Below, one piece after another: positions 26,481-39,392 of a stretch of 64,000 nt of DNA. The DNA is from an uncultured Christensenellaceae bacterium (GTDB lineage: Bacteria > Bacillota > Clostridia > Christensenellales > Borkfalkiaceae), in contig CAJUJO010000004.1 in NCBI GenBank assembly GCA_910586675.1, forward strand, positions 6,376 through 70,375. Reading direction: 5' to 3'. The first letter of the stretch is position 1; each line of letters begins with the position of its first letter. The translations under genes were made by a program, and so were the position numbers. The notes under the pieces are model-generated. The model ran no database searches. It saw nothing but the letters and a program-made list of their open reading frames with translations, and was not told the origin of the DNA.

Positions 26481-29400
26481 ATGAAAAAGAAATCGGCAGC
26501 GTCGTTTATCGGCGCTTTGGCAATCCTTTGCGCGGGCGGCGGAACGCTCGCGGCATGCGGAGACGCAACCTTGAATTTACCCCCCTTCGATTACGATTAC
26601 AGCAAGCCCGTCGAGGACTTCGGCGACGGCGTGAAAATCGACGGCAAGCTCGACGAAGAGGTCTGGAAAAACGTAAAAACGTTTTCCACGACGATACGGA
26701 ACACCAACGTCATATACAGAATGACTTCCTGTTTCGGCGAAAAGGGCGCCTACTTCGCATTCGATATCGACGACGACGCGGTGTACTTCAATTCCGAGCG
26801 GGAAATCTATAATAACTCGGGCATAGAATTCTGCGTCGGCTCGCCTCTCGATACCAAGCTCACATACGAAATAGACCTCAACGCGGGCGGCAAGCGCATG
26901 CTCCGCAAGTACACGGGCGCGCCCTACACCAACTGGTTCAGCGAATTGCACAGCGCGATCGCGACCAAGGGCGGGGACGTCAACACGTCGGAGTGCACGG
27001 GCTACACGGCGGAAATTTATCTGCCTTACGCGCTGTTCAATCCCGACGGCAGCGATACTCCGCTCGAAACGCTCCTCGTAAATCCCTCCATCATCCGCGC
27101 AAACTCCAACAGACCGACTTCTTCGGAAGACAGACTGTGGTACAATATCGGCGGCGAGGAACGCGGGCTCGGCTATGCGCCCGCGGCCCTTAATTGGTAC
27201 GGGTTCGGCGGAGAAGGGCTCGTCTGCGACAGCGTTACCATCGTCAATTCTGCGGGCGGCGTCGTTTCGGGCAAGGACTACGTTATTAAGGACGATACGT
27301 ACGTGCTCGATATCGCGCCCGACGCGGGCTATTATCTGGAAAAACTCACCGTGAACGGAAAAGAAGTAACGGACGGAATTTCCTATACGGAAGGCAAAGC
27401 CGTTTATAAATTTACGGGCGGCGGCGACGCGGAAATCAAAGCGCAATTTGCGCCTCTTTCCGAGGCGAAATTCACCGTTTCGGGCACCGTGTCTACGGCG
27501 GACGGCGGAGAAGCGGGCGCGGTTACCCTGTTTGCGGCGTACGGCGGTACGGTTACGCCGATTGCGGTAAATAACGGCGCTTTCACTGCGGCGCTTCCCG
27601 AAGCGGAGTACGAGCTTTACTGCTCGGCGGACGGTTATCTTACCAACGTGGAGCGCGTCAGCCTGTTCGGCGACGTGCAGAAGAATTTAACGCTCCGCAA
27701 GAGCTTCCTCGGTACGCACGAAGTGATCGGCGCGGCTTCCAACCCCGAATCGTGGGATCTTTCCCTGCTCGGACAGGGCACGGCAATCAGTAAGGATAAC
27801 GGCTGGCTTGTCGCTGCAAACCACACGACGCTCATGGGCACGAAGATGTTCGTTTCGGGAAATATCGTGCTTCCCATGCGCGAGGGGAGCGACCGCCGCG
27901 CGGGTTTCCGCTTCGTAGACCGTTCGGGCAACGGAGTTTTCGTATGTCTGATTGCGGAAAACGAGAAGTCGCAGAACAAATACGGCATGCAGATCATAGG
28001 CTTAGGCAGCAATCTTTGGACGGGGCGGGATCTTGACGACGCTACCGTACGTCCTCTTGCGGACGGAACGGGCGTTCCCTTCGCGGCGCTTTACGAGAAC
28101 GGGGAAACGACCGTCTGGGTCAACGGCGTAAAAATCGTCGATAGATTTAAGGACGGGGTTCCGCTCACTGAAACGTCGGAAGTCGTTCCCGGTATCGTAA
28201 CGTGTTCGGGCGGCGAGTTCCGCAACCTCGTATTCAATACCACGGGATACGAAAACGGTTATCCCGTTACCATATCCACGACGGGGCGCGGCACCGTTAC
28301 CTGCGACAAACAGATCTACCAGGCGGGCGAAACGCTTACCTTCACCGTAACCCCGCGCGATGGTTATGCGGTATCCGCCATCACCGTAAACGGAAAGGAC
28401 GTATTCTCCACGCTTTCGGGCAACACCTTTACCGTGGAAGCGGGCAATCTTACTTCCGTTTTCGTGAACGTAAGCTTTATTCCCGTTTCGGGAGAAAAGG
28501 GCACGCTTTCGGGAACGATCGTCTGCGGCGGCAGTCCCGTAACGGGCGAAATTTCCTTAACGCTTTCCAATAAGGCGACGGGAACGGAGCTTAAACTCAA
28601 AGCGACGGACGGCACCTTTACGTTCGACGATTTAGACGCGGGTGTCTGGGAGCTTATCGCCGTCGGCGCGGGATACCTTGATTACAAACAGATTATTAAC
28701 GTGTCCGGCACGGAGAAGATTGAAATTCAACTCACCGCGGTTACGATGCACGATAAGTGGGTCGTCGACGGCGGAGAGATGTACAACGTAGACGAAATCG
28801 AAGACGGAAAAATCGTATATACGGGAACGGAAGGCGAGGGTACGCAGAGCTTCGGCGTAACGCTGAACATTCAGGCGAAAGAAAACGAGGATATTTATGT
28901 TTCCGCAATAATCCGCAATCAAAGCACTTTTGCAATCACCAACGACGGGCGTTACGGATTCAAGTTCGTCGGCGCAGGGCGCGCATTAAATTGCGATTAC
29001 GCTTATTGGGGCGTGCACAACGTAACGCTTGTGGACTGGGGCGTATTCAATGATCAAGCCGCTCAGCTTTCGGAAAAGCAGGTTGCCGCATGGAACGGCG
29101 CAGGACTCCGCATCGCGGCGGCGAGGATCGGCGGCAAATTCTATATGTTCGCCGAAGAGGACGGCGTGATGAAGATGATGACGAGCGCAGAACACAGTAT
29201 CCTCTCGAACGCCGTGATAAACGTAGGTTTTGAAACCTGGTGGCAGGCAAAGGGCGCCGAATATACGGGCTTTGAATATAAGGTCGGAAGTATTCCCTTG
29301 GACGTCGTGAAGAGGGGCGGGGAAAACGGAACGGTAGAGATGAGCGCAAATCCCGTGCTCGGCGGAAACGTAACCGTAACGCTTACGCCCGACAGCGGCT

Positions 29401-31022
29401 ATACCATATCTTCCGTTACGGTAAACGGAGAAAACAAAACTTCTTCGCTCGTAACGAGCGGCGGCAGCTCCGTGCTTACGCTTGCGAATTATACGGGCAG
29501 CAAGAACCTCGTTATCGAAAGTGCTTTTGTGGAAAAGGCGGAAGTTAACGTTGCGCTCGATATCAAGCTCCACAGGTACGGTATCGGCACGAATAATCTT
29601 TTAAGCATTCCCGACGGCGTTTCCGTCGTTCTCCGCGGCGTAAATACGTACGAAGGGGTTTCGGCAAACGGTTCCGTAACGTTCGGCGAAGTGGCAAAGG
29701 GATCCTATACGCTCGAAGCGGCAGGATACGTTGCGCTACCCGTAGAGGTAACTGCGGCTGTGGATGAGGAAGTTACGCTCGAATACGACCTCATCGGAAG
29801 TACCGCCGATATCGATACGACGGACGCCAACAACGGCAATGTTTCTCTCAATATCAATTCCAACGGCGAAGTTCTCTTCAAACAGGAAATCAAGGCGAAC
29901 GAGGATTTCTACGTAAGCGCGATCTTCAAGAACGTGGACAAGGACGCAGATTCCCTGCGCTTCGGATTCTGGATCGGGCGCGATAACAACGACGACGGAA
30001 ATATTACGGGAATCTGGGGCGACAATGTCGAAACGGGCGAACAGGGAGAACGCATCTACGCGCCCCTTTGCTATCAGTGGTATGAAGACGTAAACACGCC
30101 GAGGGAACGGCAGTACGTCATGCAGTTCATTCCCGGTTGGAACGGATATTTCCTGGACGATGCGTCGGCGACCGCGATGGACGGCGGCGAAGGCGTGCGC
30201 CTCGGATTTGCCCGCGTAAACGGCACGTTCTATATGCTCCGCGAACTGAACGGCGAAATCAAGATCGTCGCGCAATTTAACGATACGTCGTATGCGGGAA
30301 GATTTGCCGAGCAAAATATTCGCGTGGGAATCGCTACGATGGGCGCGGAAATTGCGCAAAAAGTCAATTTCAACGAATTGCAGCTGGAAGCAGTTCAAAA
30401 GGGTACGGCGTTTGGGAACGAAAAAGTTGCAAAAGCGTTTATAAAACTGGACGTTATGGCTGTTACCGACAGCGGTACGGGCTTTAAGAGTTGCGAATAT
30501 AACGGGCAGATTTTGGCGGACGCTTTGCAATTCTCCGAACAGAACGGTAAATTGAGCTGGGCAACGCCTTCTTCGGAAATCGTCTATTTCAAAAACGCCA
30601 TGACCAATCTTACGCTTGACTTTACGGTGAAAGCGACCGTTCCCGCGAACGGAAGAGTAACCGCATTTGCGGTATACACGGGAATGGGCCCGTTCGTATG
30701 CGATATTACGAATATTTCCGACGATAACTATACGCTCCGTATCGAGCGCCATTGGGACGATTGGAACGACGGCGTTTCTATGTCGGCAAAGCAGCTGGAA
30801 GCCTTAAAGACGACGGGTATCAGAATGAGAATCGTGCGTACCGATTTGACGTTTGAATGGTATGTCGATACCTGCGAGGGCGCGGCGGAAAATTTACAGC
30901 TTGCAATTTCGCGCAATTTCGGCGACGGCACAAGTTATACGTTTGGAGCTACGGGCTGCGGGATCGGCGTTTCGGACAGCGCGGCGGAGTTCACGGGTAT
31001 CACTCTTTCCGGCGTGTCCTGA
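26481..31022 (+). CDS. Very large multidomain surface lipoprotein, CBM9-like and InlB-type repeats
   Basis: 1513 residues with lipobox LAAC (Cys26). Residues about 45-250 resemble a CBM9/DOMON-like sugar-binding domain (VKIDGKLDEEVWKNVKTF). InlB-type repeats follow near 255-330, 590-680 and 935-1010, each with a G-Y..S-V-V-N-G core such as GYTISSVTVNGENK. Peptidase-regulatory-like beta domains (GTVSTADGGEAGAVTLFAAY) lie near 330-410 and 680-760. Concanavalin-like sandwich blocks fill about 420-590, 770-930, 1095-1300 and 1320-1513. No catalytic motif was recognised and no C-terminal helix is present, so anchoring is by lipid only. Probable glycan-binding scaffold of locus B. It ends at a strong hairpin without T-run. 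Confidence 0.8.
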   Translation: MKKKSAASFIGALAILCAGGGTLAACGDATLNLPPFDYDYSKPVEDFGDGVKIDGKLDEEVWKNVKTFSTTIRNTNVIYRMTSCFGEKGAYFAFDIDDDAVYFNSEREIYNNSGIEFCVGSPLDTKLTYEIDLNAGGKRMLRKYTGAPYTNWFSELHSAIATKGGDVNTSECTGYTAEIYLPYALFNPDGSDTPLETLLVNPSIIRANSNRPTSSEDRLWYNIGGEERGLGYAPAALNWYGFGGEGLVCDSVTIVNSAGGVVSGKDYVIKDDTYVLDIAPDAGYYLEKLTVNGKEVTDGISYTEGKAVYKFTGGGDAEIKAQFAPLSEAKFTVSGTVSTADGGEAGAVTLFAAYGGTVTPIAVNNGAFTAALPEAEYELYCSADGYLTNVERVSLFGDVQKNLTLRKSFLGTHEVIGAASNPESWDLSLLGQGTAISKDNGWLVAANHTTLMGTKMFVSGNIVLPMREGSDRRAGFRFVDRSGNGVFVCLIAENEKSQNKYGMQIIGLGSNLWTGRDLDDATVRPLADGTGVPFAALYENGETTVWVNGVKIVDRFKDGVPLTETSEVVPGIVTCSGGEFRNLVFNTTGYENGYPVTISTTGRGTVTCDKQIYQAGETLTFTVTPRDGYAVSAITVNGKDVFSTLSGNTFTVEAGNLTSVFVNVSFIPVSGEKGTLSGTIVCGGSPVTGEISLTLSNKATGTELKLKATDGTFTFDDLDAGVWELIAVGAGYLDYKQIINVSGTEKIEIQLTAVTMHDKWVVDGGEMYNVDEIEDGKIVYTGTEGEGTQSFGVTLNIQAKENEDIYVSAIIRNQSTFAITNDGRYGFKFVGAGRALNCDYAYWGVHNVTLVDWGVFNDQAAQLSEKQVAAWNGAGLRIAAARIGGKFYMFAEEDGVMKMMTSAEHSILSNAVINVGFETWWQAKGAEYTGFEYKVGSIPLDVVKRGGENGTVEMSANPVLGGNVTVTLTPDSGYTISSVTVNGENKTSSLVTSGGSSVLTLANYTGSKNLVIESAFVEKAEVNVALDIKLHRYGIGTNNLLSIPDGVSVVLRGVNTYEGVSANGSVTFGEVAKGSYTLEAAGYVALPVEVTAAVDEEVTLEYDLIGSTADIDTTDANNGNVSLNINSNGEVLFKQEIKANEDFYVSAIFKNVDKDADSLRFGFWIGRDNNDDGNITGIWGDNVETGEQGERIYAPLCYQWYEDVNTPRERQYVMQFIPGWNGYFLDDASATAMDGGEGVRLGFARVNGTFYMLRELNGEIKIVAQFNDTSYAGRFAEQNIRVGIATMGAEIAQKVNFNELQLEAVQKGTAFGNEKVAKAFIKLDVMAVTDSGTGFKSCEYNGQILADALQFSEQNGKLSWATPSSEIVYFKNAMTNLTLDFTVKATVPANGRVTAFAVYTGMGPFVCDITNISDDNYTLRIERHWDDWNDGVSMSAKQLEALKTTGIRMRIVRTDLTFEWYVDTCEGAAENLQLAISRNFGDGTSYTFGATGCGIGVSDSAAEFTGITLSGVS

Positions 31023-31049
31023 GCAGGTAAATAGCGGATGCGGCAATTT

Positions 31050-31085
31050 CCGTTGGCGGGGCGGGTGCTCCCGCTCCGCCAACGG
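31050..31085 (+). other. Strong GC hairpin without T-run after the large lipoprotein
   Basis: CCGTTGGCGGGGCGGG (31050-31065) pairs with CCCGCTCCGCCAACGG (31070-31085) with one wobble around a 4-base loop. The lack of a T-run suggests mRNA protection or factor-dependent termination. Confidence 0.6.
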
Positions 31086-31127
31086 ACGAACGGGTGATTT
31101 TTGCAATGCCTTCCATGATTTTTGTCA

Positions 31128-31156
31128 TTGAAATGTAACGGGAAAGGGCGTATCAT
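31128..31156 (+). promoter_or_regulatory. Candidate promoter of the esterase gene
   Basis: TTGAAA (31128-31133) and TATCAT (31151-31156) are 17 bp apart, 21 bases before the ATG at 31177. Confidence 0.55.
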
Positions 31157-31176
31157 GCAGGTAGGAGGAAACGGTT

Positions 31177-32799
31177 ATGAAAAAACAAATTTTATCGGTA
31201 GCGGCGATTCTCGCCGTAGGGGGGATTCTCTGCGCGCCCTTCTCCGCAGCGGCACAGGCGGAAGCTCCCGTAAAACAAGCCGACTTATATATTCTGGCAG
31301 GGCAGAGCAACGCGGCGGGTTACAGCAACATCAAACAAAAGGTTTACGGAAGTACTTCCGTAACCTACGAACAGCAGATAGGGCAGGACGATTCGCGCAA
31401 CGGCACGGGGTATTCCAATGTATTGTATTTCGGTACGGCGGATATTGCTGCTTCGGCTGCCATGCCCACGCCCGCCCTTCAACCGACGAAAATCGGCTTG
31501 GGCAGGGCTGCGGGGTATATGGGTCCCGAGCTCGGTATGGCGAAGGAGCTTTCCAAAAGTTATACGGACGAAAATCCCGCCGTTATCGTAAAATACGCGT
31601 TCGGCGGAACGTACCTCGGCGACTATGCGGGTACCAAAAACGAAACGAAAAATGCGGGCAATTGGGCTTCCCCCTCGCTTACGGCAAAGTGGAAATCGGA
31701 AGGGAAGACGATTCATCAGTATAACGGCGTTTGTTACGACCGTTTGCTGCAAGTAACGCGCGATGCATTTACGGCGCTCCGCGCGCAGGGATATACGCCC
31801 TCGGTAAAGGGGTATATCTGGATGCAGGGTGAAGCGGACGCGGGCGACCCTGCGCTTGCCAACGCGTATGAAGAAAACCTTACCATGTTTATCGACGATT
31901 TGCGTTCGGACGTAGCGGAAATCGCAGAGGACGAAGATGCGGCAAATCGTCCGTTCGTCATCGGAAAAATTTGTTCTTCGGGCTGGTTCGGCAATAATAT
32001 CGCTACGGTGCGCGCGGCGGAGGACGCCGTTGCGGCAAAACTTTCGGGTGTGTTCACGTTCGATACCGACGAGTTCAAGATTCACAACGACAACGGAACG
32101 GCGAACGGTTCGGACGATTATCATTTCAACGCGGGCGATATGTATTTGCTCGGTCAGCGCTTCGCGCAGACGGCGGTTGCCAACCTTGCCAAATACACCT
32201 ATACCGTTACCGCAGGGGCGGGAGGTTCCGCCGATAAGAAAGTGTATCTTTCCGACGGCGAAGAAATCCAAATCGGCTATCATGCCGTGCGCGGAAAAAA
32301 GCTTTCTCAAGTTCTTCTTAATCGGGCGGACGTTACGGCGGACTGCTTGAAGGGCGGCGTTTTGAAAATCATACCCGACGGCAACACGCAGACGTTCAAC
32401 GAAGTTGAACTTGTCTTTGCAGACGCTCCCGCCTATACGCTCACGGTAAAGCTCAACGGAAAGGGCAAGATTACGCGCAACATTTCCGGCTCGCGCCTGT
32501 ACGAGGGGGATAGGCTCGTCGTCGAAGCGCAGCCTGCGGAAGGGCACGAGGTGGAAAAAGTTCTGTTCAACGGAACGGAGACCGCCGCGGGTGCGGACGG
32601 AAAATATTCCGTTACCGTTACGGAAAATACGACGGTGGAAGTTTTCTTCAAGGAAAAGCAGGCGCAACCGGGCGGGGAGGATGAGACCCCGGGCGGGCAA
32701 AAAGGCTGTTCGGGCGTAGTCGGCGCATTCGGCGGCGCGCTTGCGGCTGCCGCACTCGGCGCGGGCGTGCTCCTTGCCGCAAAAAAGAAGCGCGGTTAA
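31177..32799 (+). CDS. Secreted SGNH acetylesterase (sialate O-acetylesterase-like) with surface anchor
   Basis: The 540-residue protein has a signal peptide ending near AQA (28). The esterase domain (about 32-340) shows ILAGQSNAAGY with the likely nucleophile Ser44, then YIWMQGEADAGD and a C-terminal DDYHFN with likely Asp313/His316. This is the pattern of carbohydrate esterase 6/sialate O-acetylesterase-like enzymes, which remove acetyl groups from sugars. Residues about 340-500 hold two InlB-type repeat units. The tail has GCSG, a helix and KKKRG, like the other anchored proteins here. Likely role: deacetylating glycans on the cell surface for locus B enzymes. Confidence 0.85.
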   Translation: MKKQILSVAAILAVGGILCAPFSAAAQAEAPVKQADLYILAGQSNAAGYSNIKQKVYGSTSVTYEQQIGQDDSRNGTGYSNVLYFGTADIAASAAMPTPALQPTKIGLGRAAGYMGPELGMAKELSKSYTDENPAVIVKYAFGGTYLGDYAGTKNETKNAGNWASPSLTAKWKSEGKTIHQYNGVCYDRLLQVTRDAFTALRAQGYTPSVKGYIWMQGEADAGDPALANAYEENLTMFIDDLRSDVAEIAEDEDAANRPFVIGKICSSGWFGNNIATVRAAEDAVAAKLSGVFTFDTDEFKIHNDNGTANGSDDYHFNAGDMYLLGQRFAQTAVANLAKYTYTVTAGAGGSADKKVYLSDGEEIQIGYHAVRGKKLSQVLLNRADVTADCLKGGVLKIIPDGNTQTFNEVELVFADAPAYTLTVKLNGKGKITRNISGSRLYEGDRLVVEAQPAEGHEVEKVLFNGTETAAGADGKYSVTVTENTTVEVFFKEKQAQPGGEDETPGGQKGCSGVVGAFGGALAAAALGAGVLLAAKKKRG

Positions 32800-32820
32800 A
32801 CGAGTTATTTGCACTGTATA

Positions 32821-32850
32821 CGGGCGGTCGGGAAGCCGACCGCCCGCTTT
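32821..32850 (+). terminator. Terminator after the esterase gene
   Basis: CGGGCGGTCGG (32821-32831) pairs with CCGACCGCCCG (32836-32846) around GAAG; the T-run is short (CTTTAT). Confidence 0.75.
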
Positions 32851-32875
32851 ATCGGGAAAAAGCGTTAATGAAAAT

Positions 32876-35805
<2,930 letters not shown>

Positions 35806-35837
35806 AAAATAAAAAAATAAAAAGGTAAAATTGCATT

Positions 35838-37829
35838 ATGTTTGATCTCAATTCTTTGACGCTCGACGAAAAACTGACCCTGCTCACGGGCAAAGATTGC
35901 TGGCGCACGGAGTCGCTCGGCGGTAAGCTGCCCGAAATTTTCATGTCCGACGGGCCGCACGGACTGCGCACCATGACGGAGGATTGGAAAACGCTTCCCG
36001 CAACGGCGTTTCCCACACTCTCCGCGCTCGGCTCTACCTGGAATAAGGTTCTCGCAAAGGAAATGGGCGAAGCCATCGCCGAGGAAGCCATCGAGCGTAA
36101 CGTCGATATCGTGCTCGCTCCCGGCGTGAATATCAAGCGCACGCCGCTGTGCGGGCGAAATTTCGAATATGTTTCCGAGGACCCCTGCCTTGCGGGGGAT
36201 ATGGCGGAGCAGTATATCGAGGGCGTGCAGTCGCGCGGGATCGGTACGTCGCTCAAACACTTCGCGGCGAATAACCGCGAATTCGACAGGTTGTTCCAGT
36301 CGAGCGAAGTGGACGCGCGCACGCTGCGCGAAATTTATTTCCCCGCATTTGAACGCGCGCTGCGCGCAAAGCCCTGGACGGTGATGTGCTCTTACAATCT
36401 GCTCAACGGCGTGTACGTATCGGAGAATAAAAAGCTTCTGGACGGCGTGCTCCGCGAAGATTTCGGTTTCGACGGCGTGATCGTATCCGATTGGGATGCC
36501 GTCGTAGACCGCGCAAAGGCGCTCAAAGCGACGGTAGATTTGCAGATGCCGCACACCGATAACGCCTTTGATACGCTGAAAGCGGCGTACGAGCGCGGGT
36601 ACATCACCGACGAAGAGATCGACGCTTCCGTGCAACGGCTCGTCGCGCTCGCGGAGAAAGTGATTTCGAATAAATCCAAGCGCAAGATCACGCGCACCAA
36701 GGAGGAGCGGCACGAGCTTGCGGTGAAGATAGCGTCGGAGGCGGCGGTTCTCCTCAAAAACGAGGGCGTGCTCCCCTTAAAGGAGGGCGAGCGCATATAC
36801 GTCGGCGGGAAGCCCGCTAAAACGGGCGCGTTCGGGGGCGGCGGCTCCTCCTACGTGGAGAGCGAGTTCAAGCCCAAAGACCTTGCCGAATGTATTAAGG
36901 AATGCGGCGTGAACGCCGTTTATCAGGAAGCCTATTTCAGCGACGACGGCGCGCGCCACGGTTTTTATAATCTAAGGGGCGGGCTTGCCCGCGCCGCAAG
37001 TGCGGATAAAGCCGTGATCGCCGTCGGGTTCGACCGCTATACCGATTGCGAGGGCACGGACAGAACGACCTTGAAGCTTTCGCCCATCGCGGTGGAATTT
37101 ATCAGGAGCGTCGCGAAAGCCAATCCCCGCACGATCGTCATCGTATACGGCGGAAGCGCGGTGGATATGAGCGAGTGGATCGACGACGTCGCCGCCGTGA
37201 TCTACGCCAACTTTAACGGCGAGGGCGGAAACGAAGCAATCGCACGCGTTTTAACGGGCAAGGTCAATCCTTCGGGCAAATTGCAGGAGAGTTTCCCGCT
37301 CTGCCTCGAAGATACGCCTACGGGCAGTTACCGCGGCAACGGCTGCGCCGACGTGTACACCGAGCGCGTGTTTGTCGGTTATCGCTATTACGACGAGGCG
37401 GATATGCCCGTTCTTTTCCCCTTCGGGCACGGACTTTCCTATTCGGTATTCGAGTACGGCGGACTTTCCGTCAAGGAAAAGGGCGGTAAATACGAGGTTT
37501 CATTTACGGTGAAAAACGTATCTTCCGTCGCGGGAAAGGAGGTATGCCAGCTCTATATCGGCGCAAAGCAGTCCATGGTCGCCCGTCCGGTGCGCGAGCT
37601 GAAAGCGTTCGACAAGATAGAGCTTGCCGCGGGCGAGAAGAAAAAGGTTGTCTTTACGCTTTCTCTTCGCGATTTCGCTTACTACTGCGAAGAGCTGGAC
37701 GGCTGGCGCACGGAGAACGGGATTTATACCGTGTCCGTCGGCGGATCCTCGCGCGAGCTGCCGCTCTCGGCGGAACTCGAAATCAAGCTTTCCGCGGATG
37801 AACAGCCTTCTCAGCGCGTCTGGGCTTAA
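35838..37829 (+). CDS. Glycoside hydrolase family 3, beta-glucosidase-like
   Basis: The 663-residue cytoplasmic enzyme has the GH3 N-terminal TIM barrel (about 1-280) with MSDGPHGLR, KHFAANN and the nucleophile Asp218 in VIVSDWDAV. The alpha/beta sandwich (about 285-500) and the fibronectin-like C-terminal domain (about 540-640) follow, the usual short GH3 layout. Family members release beta-linked glucose, xylose or GlcNAc from oligosaccharides. It sits behind the beta-galactosidase gene and is probably co-transcribed; a strong terminator follows. Confidence 0.93.
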   Translation: MFDLNSLTLDEKLTLLTGKDCWRTESLGGKLPEIFMSDGPHGLRTMTEDWKTLPATAFPTLSALGSTWNKVLAKEMGEAIAEEAIERNVDIVLAPGVNIKRTPLCGRNFEYVSEDPCLAGDMAEQYIEGVQSRGIGTSLKHFAANNREFDRLFQSSEVDARTLREIYFPAFERALRAKPWTVMCSYNLLNGVYVSENKKLLDGVLREDFGFDGVIVSDWDAVVDRAKALKATVDLQMPHTDNAFDTLKAAYERGYITDEEIDASVQRLVALAEKVISNKSKRKITRTKEERHELAVKIASEAAVLLKNEGVLPLKEGERIYVGGKPAKTGAFGGGGSSYVESEFKPKDLAECIKECGVNAVYQEAYFSDDGARHGFYNLRGGLARAASADKAVIAVGFDRYTDCEGTDRTTLKLSPIAVEFIRSVAKANPRTIVIVYGGSAVDMSEWIDDVAAVIYANFNGEGGNEAIARVLTGKVNPSGKLQESFPLCLEDTPTGSYRGNGCADVYTERVFVGYRYYDEADMPVLFPFGHGLSYSVFEYGGLSVKEKGGKYEVSFTVKNVSSVAGKEVCQLYIGAKQSMVARPVRELKAFDKIELAAGEKKKVVFTLSLRDFAYYCEELDGWRTENGIYTVSVGGSSRELPLSAELEIKLSADEQPSQRVWA

Positions 37830-37844
37830 AAAAATTGAATTTAA

Positions 37845-37878
37845 CGGGCGGAAGGAAAATATTCCGCCCGATTTTTTC
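37845..37878 (+). terminator. Terminator of the lacZ-GH3 operon
   Basis: CGGGCGGAA (37845-37853) pairs with TTCCGCCCG (37862-37870), followed by ATTTTTT. Confidence 0.92.
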
Positions 37879-37887
37879 ATTTGCGAA

Positions 37888-37916
37888 TTGATTTTTCGCA
37901 TAAATTCGGATATAAT
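37888..37916 (+). promoter_or_regulatory. Promoter of the MgtC-like gene
   Basis: TTGATT (37888-37893) and TATAAT (37911-37916) are 17 bp apart, 35 bases before the TTG start. Confidence 0.7.
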
Positions 37917-37951
37917 AAGAATCGTATCATAATTTCGGAGGAAATATTTCC

Positions 37952-38614
37952 TTGACTTGGGAACAGTTTTTGCAGGAGCTTTGGTATCTCCTGCCCGTTC
38001 TGATATCCGCTCTGCTCGGGTTCGTCATCGGATTGGAGCGAAAATTCCGCTTAAAGGAGGCGGGAATCAGAACGCACACCATCGTGTGTATCGGCTCCGC
38101 ACTCATGATGGTGGTGTCTAAATACGCGTTCGGCGGGCAGACGGCGGACGCGGCGCGCATCGCCGCGCAAATCGTTTCGGGCGTGGGATTTCTCGGCGCG
38201 GGCATCATCGTCTATCACAAGCAGGAGATCCACGGGCTAACCACGGCGGCGGGCGTGTGGGCGACGGCGGGCGTCGGCATGGCGTGCGGCGGCGGACTGT
38301 ATATCGTCGCCGTCGGGGCGACCGTCATCCTCATCGGCGTGCAGTGCATTTTTCATCTGAACATCAAGCCCTTCCGCGCGAAGAAATATTTTACCGTAAA
38401 CATCAATTTTCGGCAGGACGGCGACGCAAGCGCGAAGATAAAGGAAATTTTCGGCGCGGAGAGATTCTATCATCTCGTCATGGAACGGCGGGAGGACGGC
38501 ATTATTTACAGCGCCAAATTAAAGACGGATAAGGAGCTTTCTTCCGCAGAGCTCGATCAGATCATCGGGGAGAATCCCTTTATTTGCTCGATCGAGCGGT
38601 GCGACGATATTTAA
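37952..38614 (+). CDS. MgtC/SapB family membrane protein
   Basis: The 220-residue protein starts at TTG 37952 behind a GGAGG at 37937-37941. Four or five membrane helices fill residues 8-145, with the family core GFVIGLERKFRLKEAGIRTHTIVCIGSAL, GVGFLGAGII and GLTTAAGVWATAGVGMACG (partial motifs). A small cytoplasmic ACT-like domain follows (about 150-220). MgtC relatives act in magnesium or membrane-potential homeostasis; the exact role in Firmicutes is unclear. Single-gene unit with promoter and terminator. Confidence 0.9.
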   Translation: MTWEQFLQELWYLLPVLISALLGFVIGLERKFRLKEAGIRTHTIVCIGSALMMVVSKYAFGGQTADAARIAAQIVSGVGFLGAGIIVYHKQEIHGLTTAAGVWATAGVGMACGGGLYIVAVGATVILIGVQCIFHLNIKPFRAKKYFTVNINFRQDGDASAKIKEIFGAERFYHLVMERREDGIIYSAKLKTDKELSSAELDQIIGENPFICSIERCDDI

Positions 38615-38625
38615 TCAAACTTTTC

Positions 38626-38653
38626 GGTGCGCGGATCTTACGCGCACCTTTTT
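38626..38653 (+). terminator. Terminator after the MgtC-like gene
   Basis: GGTGCGCG (38626-38633) pairs with CGCGCACC (38641-38648), followed by TTTTT. It ends only 20 bases before the next ATG. Confidence 0.9.
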
Positions 38654-38673
38654 AACTTAACGGAGGTATTCAC

Positions 38674-39285
38674 ATGAACGGAAAAAAACGGTTGTTTCTC
38701 TTTCTCGGCTCGTCGGTAACCTACGGTTTTGCAAACGGCGGCGTCTCCTTTGTCGAATATGTAGAGGAAGCGCTCGGCATTCCGTGCGTGAAAGAGGCCG
38801 TAAACGGCACGACGCTCGCGGATACCGGAAGCGATTCCTACGTTTCACGCCTTCACGCGTTGAAACTCGAAGGGGTTACGCACCTTATCGTGCAGCTTTC
38901 CACCAACGACGTCGTGCGGGGCGTGCCGCGCGGCTGCCTTTCACCTTCCCGCAATAAGGACGCGTTCGATTTGTCGACGACGATAGGCGCGGTGGAATAT
39001 ATCGTCGCCTATGCGAAAGAAAGGTGGAACTGCGCCGTTACGTATTATACCAATCCCGATTTCGGAAGAGGAGAGTACGGGGAGCTTGTTAACGAGCTTT
39101 ATCGGGTCGCGGAAAAGTGGGGAGCGGGTATTCTGGACTTTTATTCCTTCCGGGGCATGAAAAAGCCGAAGGAGAAAGAGCTTGCCTCTTATATGGCGGA
39201 TCCCGTTCATCCGAACGGTGCGGGTTATCTGTGGATGGGCAAAATTTTCGCCGAATATTTCGGGAATCATTTCCCGAATTCTTAA
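38674..39285 (+). CDS. Small cytoplasmic SGNH/GDSL hydrolase
   Basis: The 203-residue protein has no signal peptide and starts 9 bases after CGGAGG. SGNH blocks are visible: block I GSSVTYG (nucleophile Ser about 14), block III LSTNDVV, and block V DPVHPN with the Asp-His pair near residue 184. Family members are esterases or acetylesterases for sugars and lipids. Its own promoter is not seen; it would depend on readthrough of the terminator just upstream or a promoter within the MgtC gene. Confidence 0.88.
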   Translation: MNGKKRLFLFLGSSVTYGFANGGVSFVEYVEEALGIPCVKEAVNGTTLADTGSDSYVSRLHALKLEGVTHLIVQLSTNDVVRGVPRGCLSPSRNKDAFDLSTTIGAVEYIVAYAKERWNCAVTYYTNPDFGRGEYGELVNELYRVAEKWGAGILDFYSFRGMKKPKEKELASYMADPVHPNGAGYLWMGKIFAEYFGNHFPNS

Positions 39286-39392
39286 ATTTCGTAAAACGGC
39301 GTCGCAGCGGTTGACGGGCGGACACAAATGCGTTATAATACAACTGAAAAAGCTCGTTTGCAAGGGTTTTTGAACGGCAACGTAAAAAATCT

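Noticed and set aside
32857..32870. AAAAAGCGTTAATG as a CcpA-type catabolite site
   Set aside because: Only about 10 of 14 consensus positions match, and the outer T and C are missing; too weak to call.
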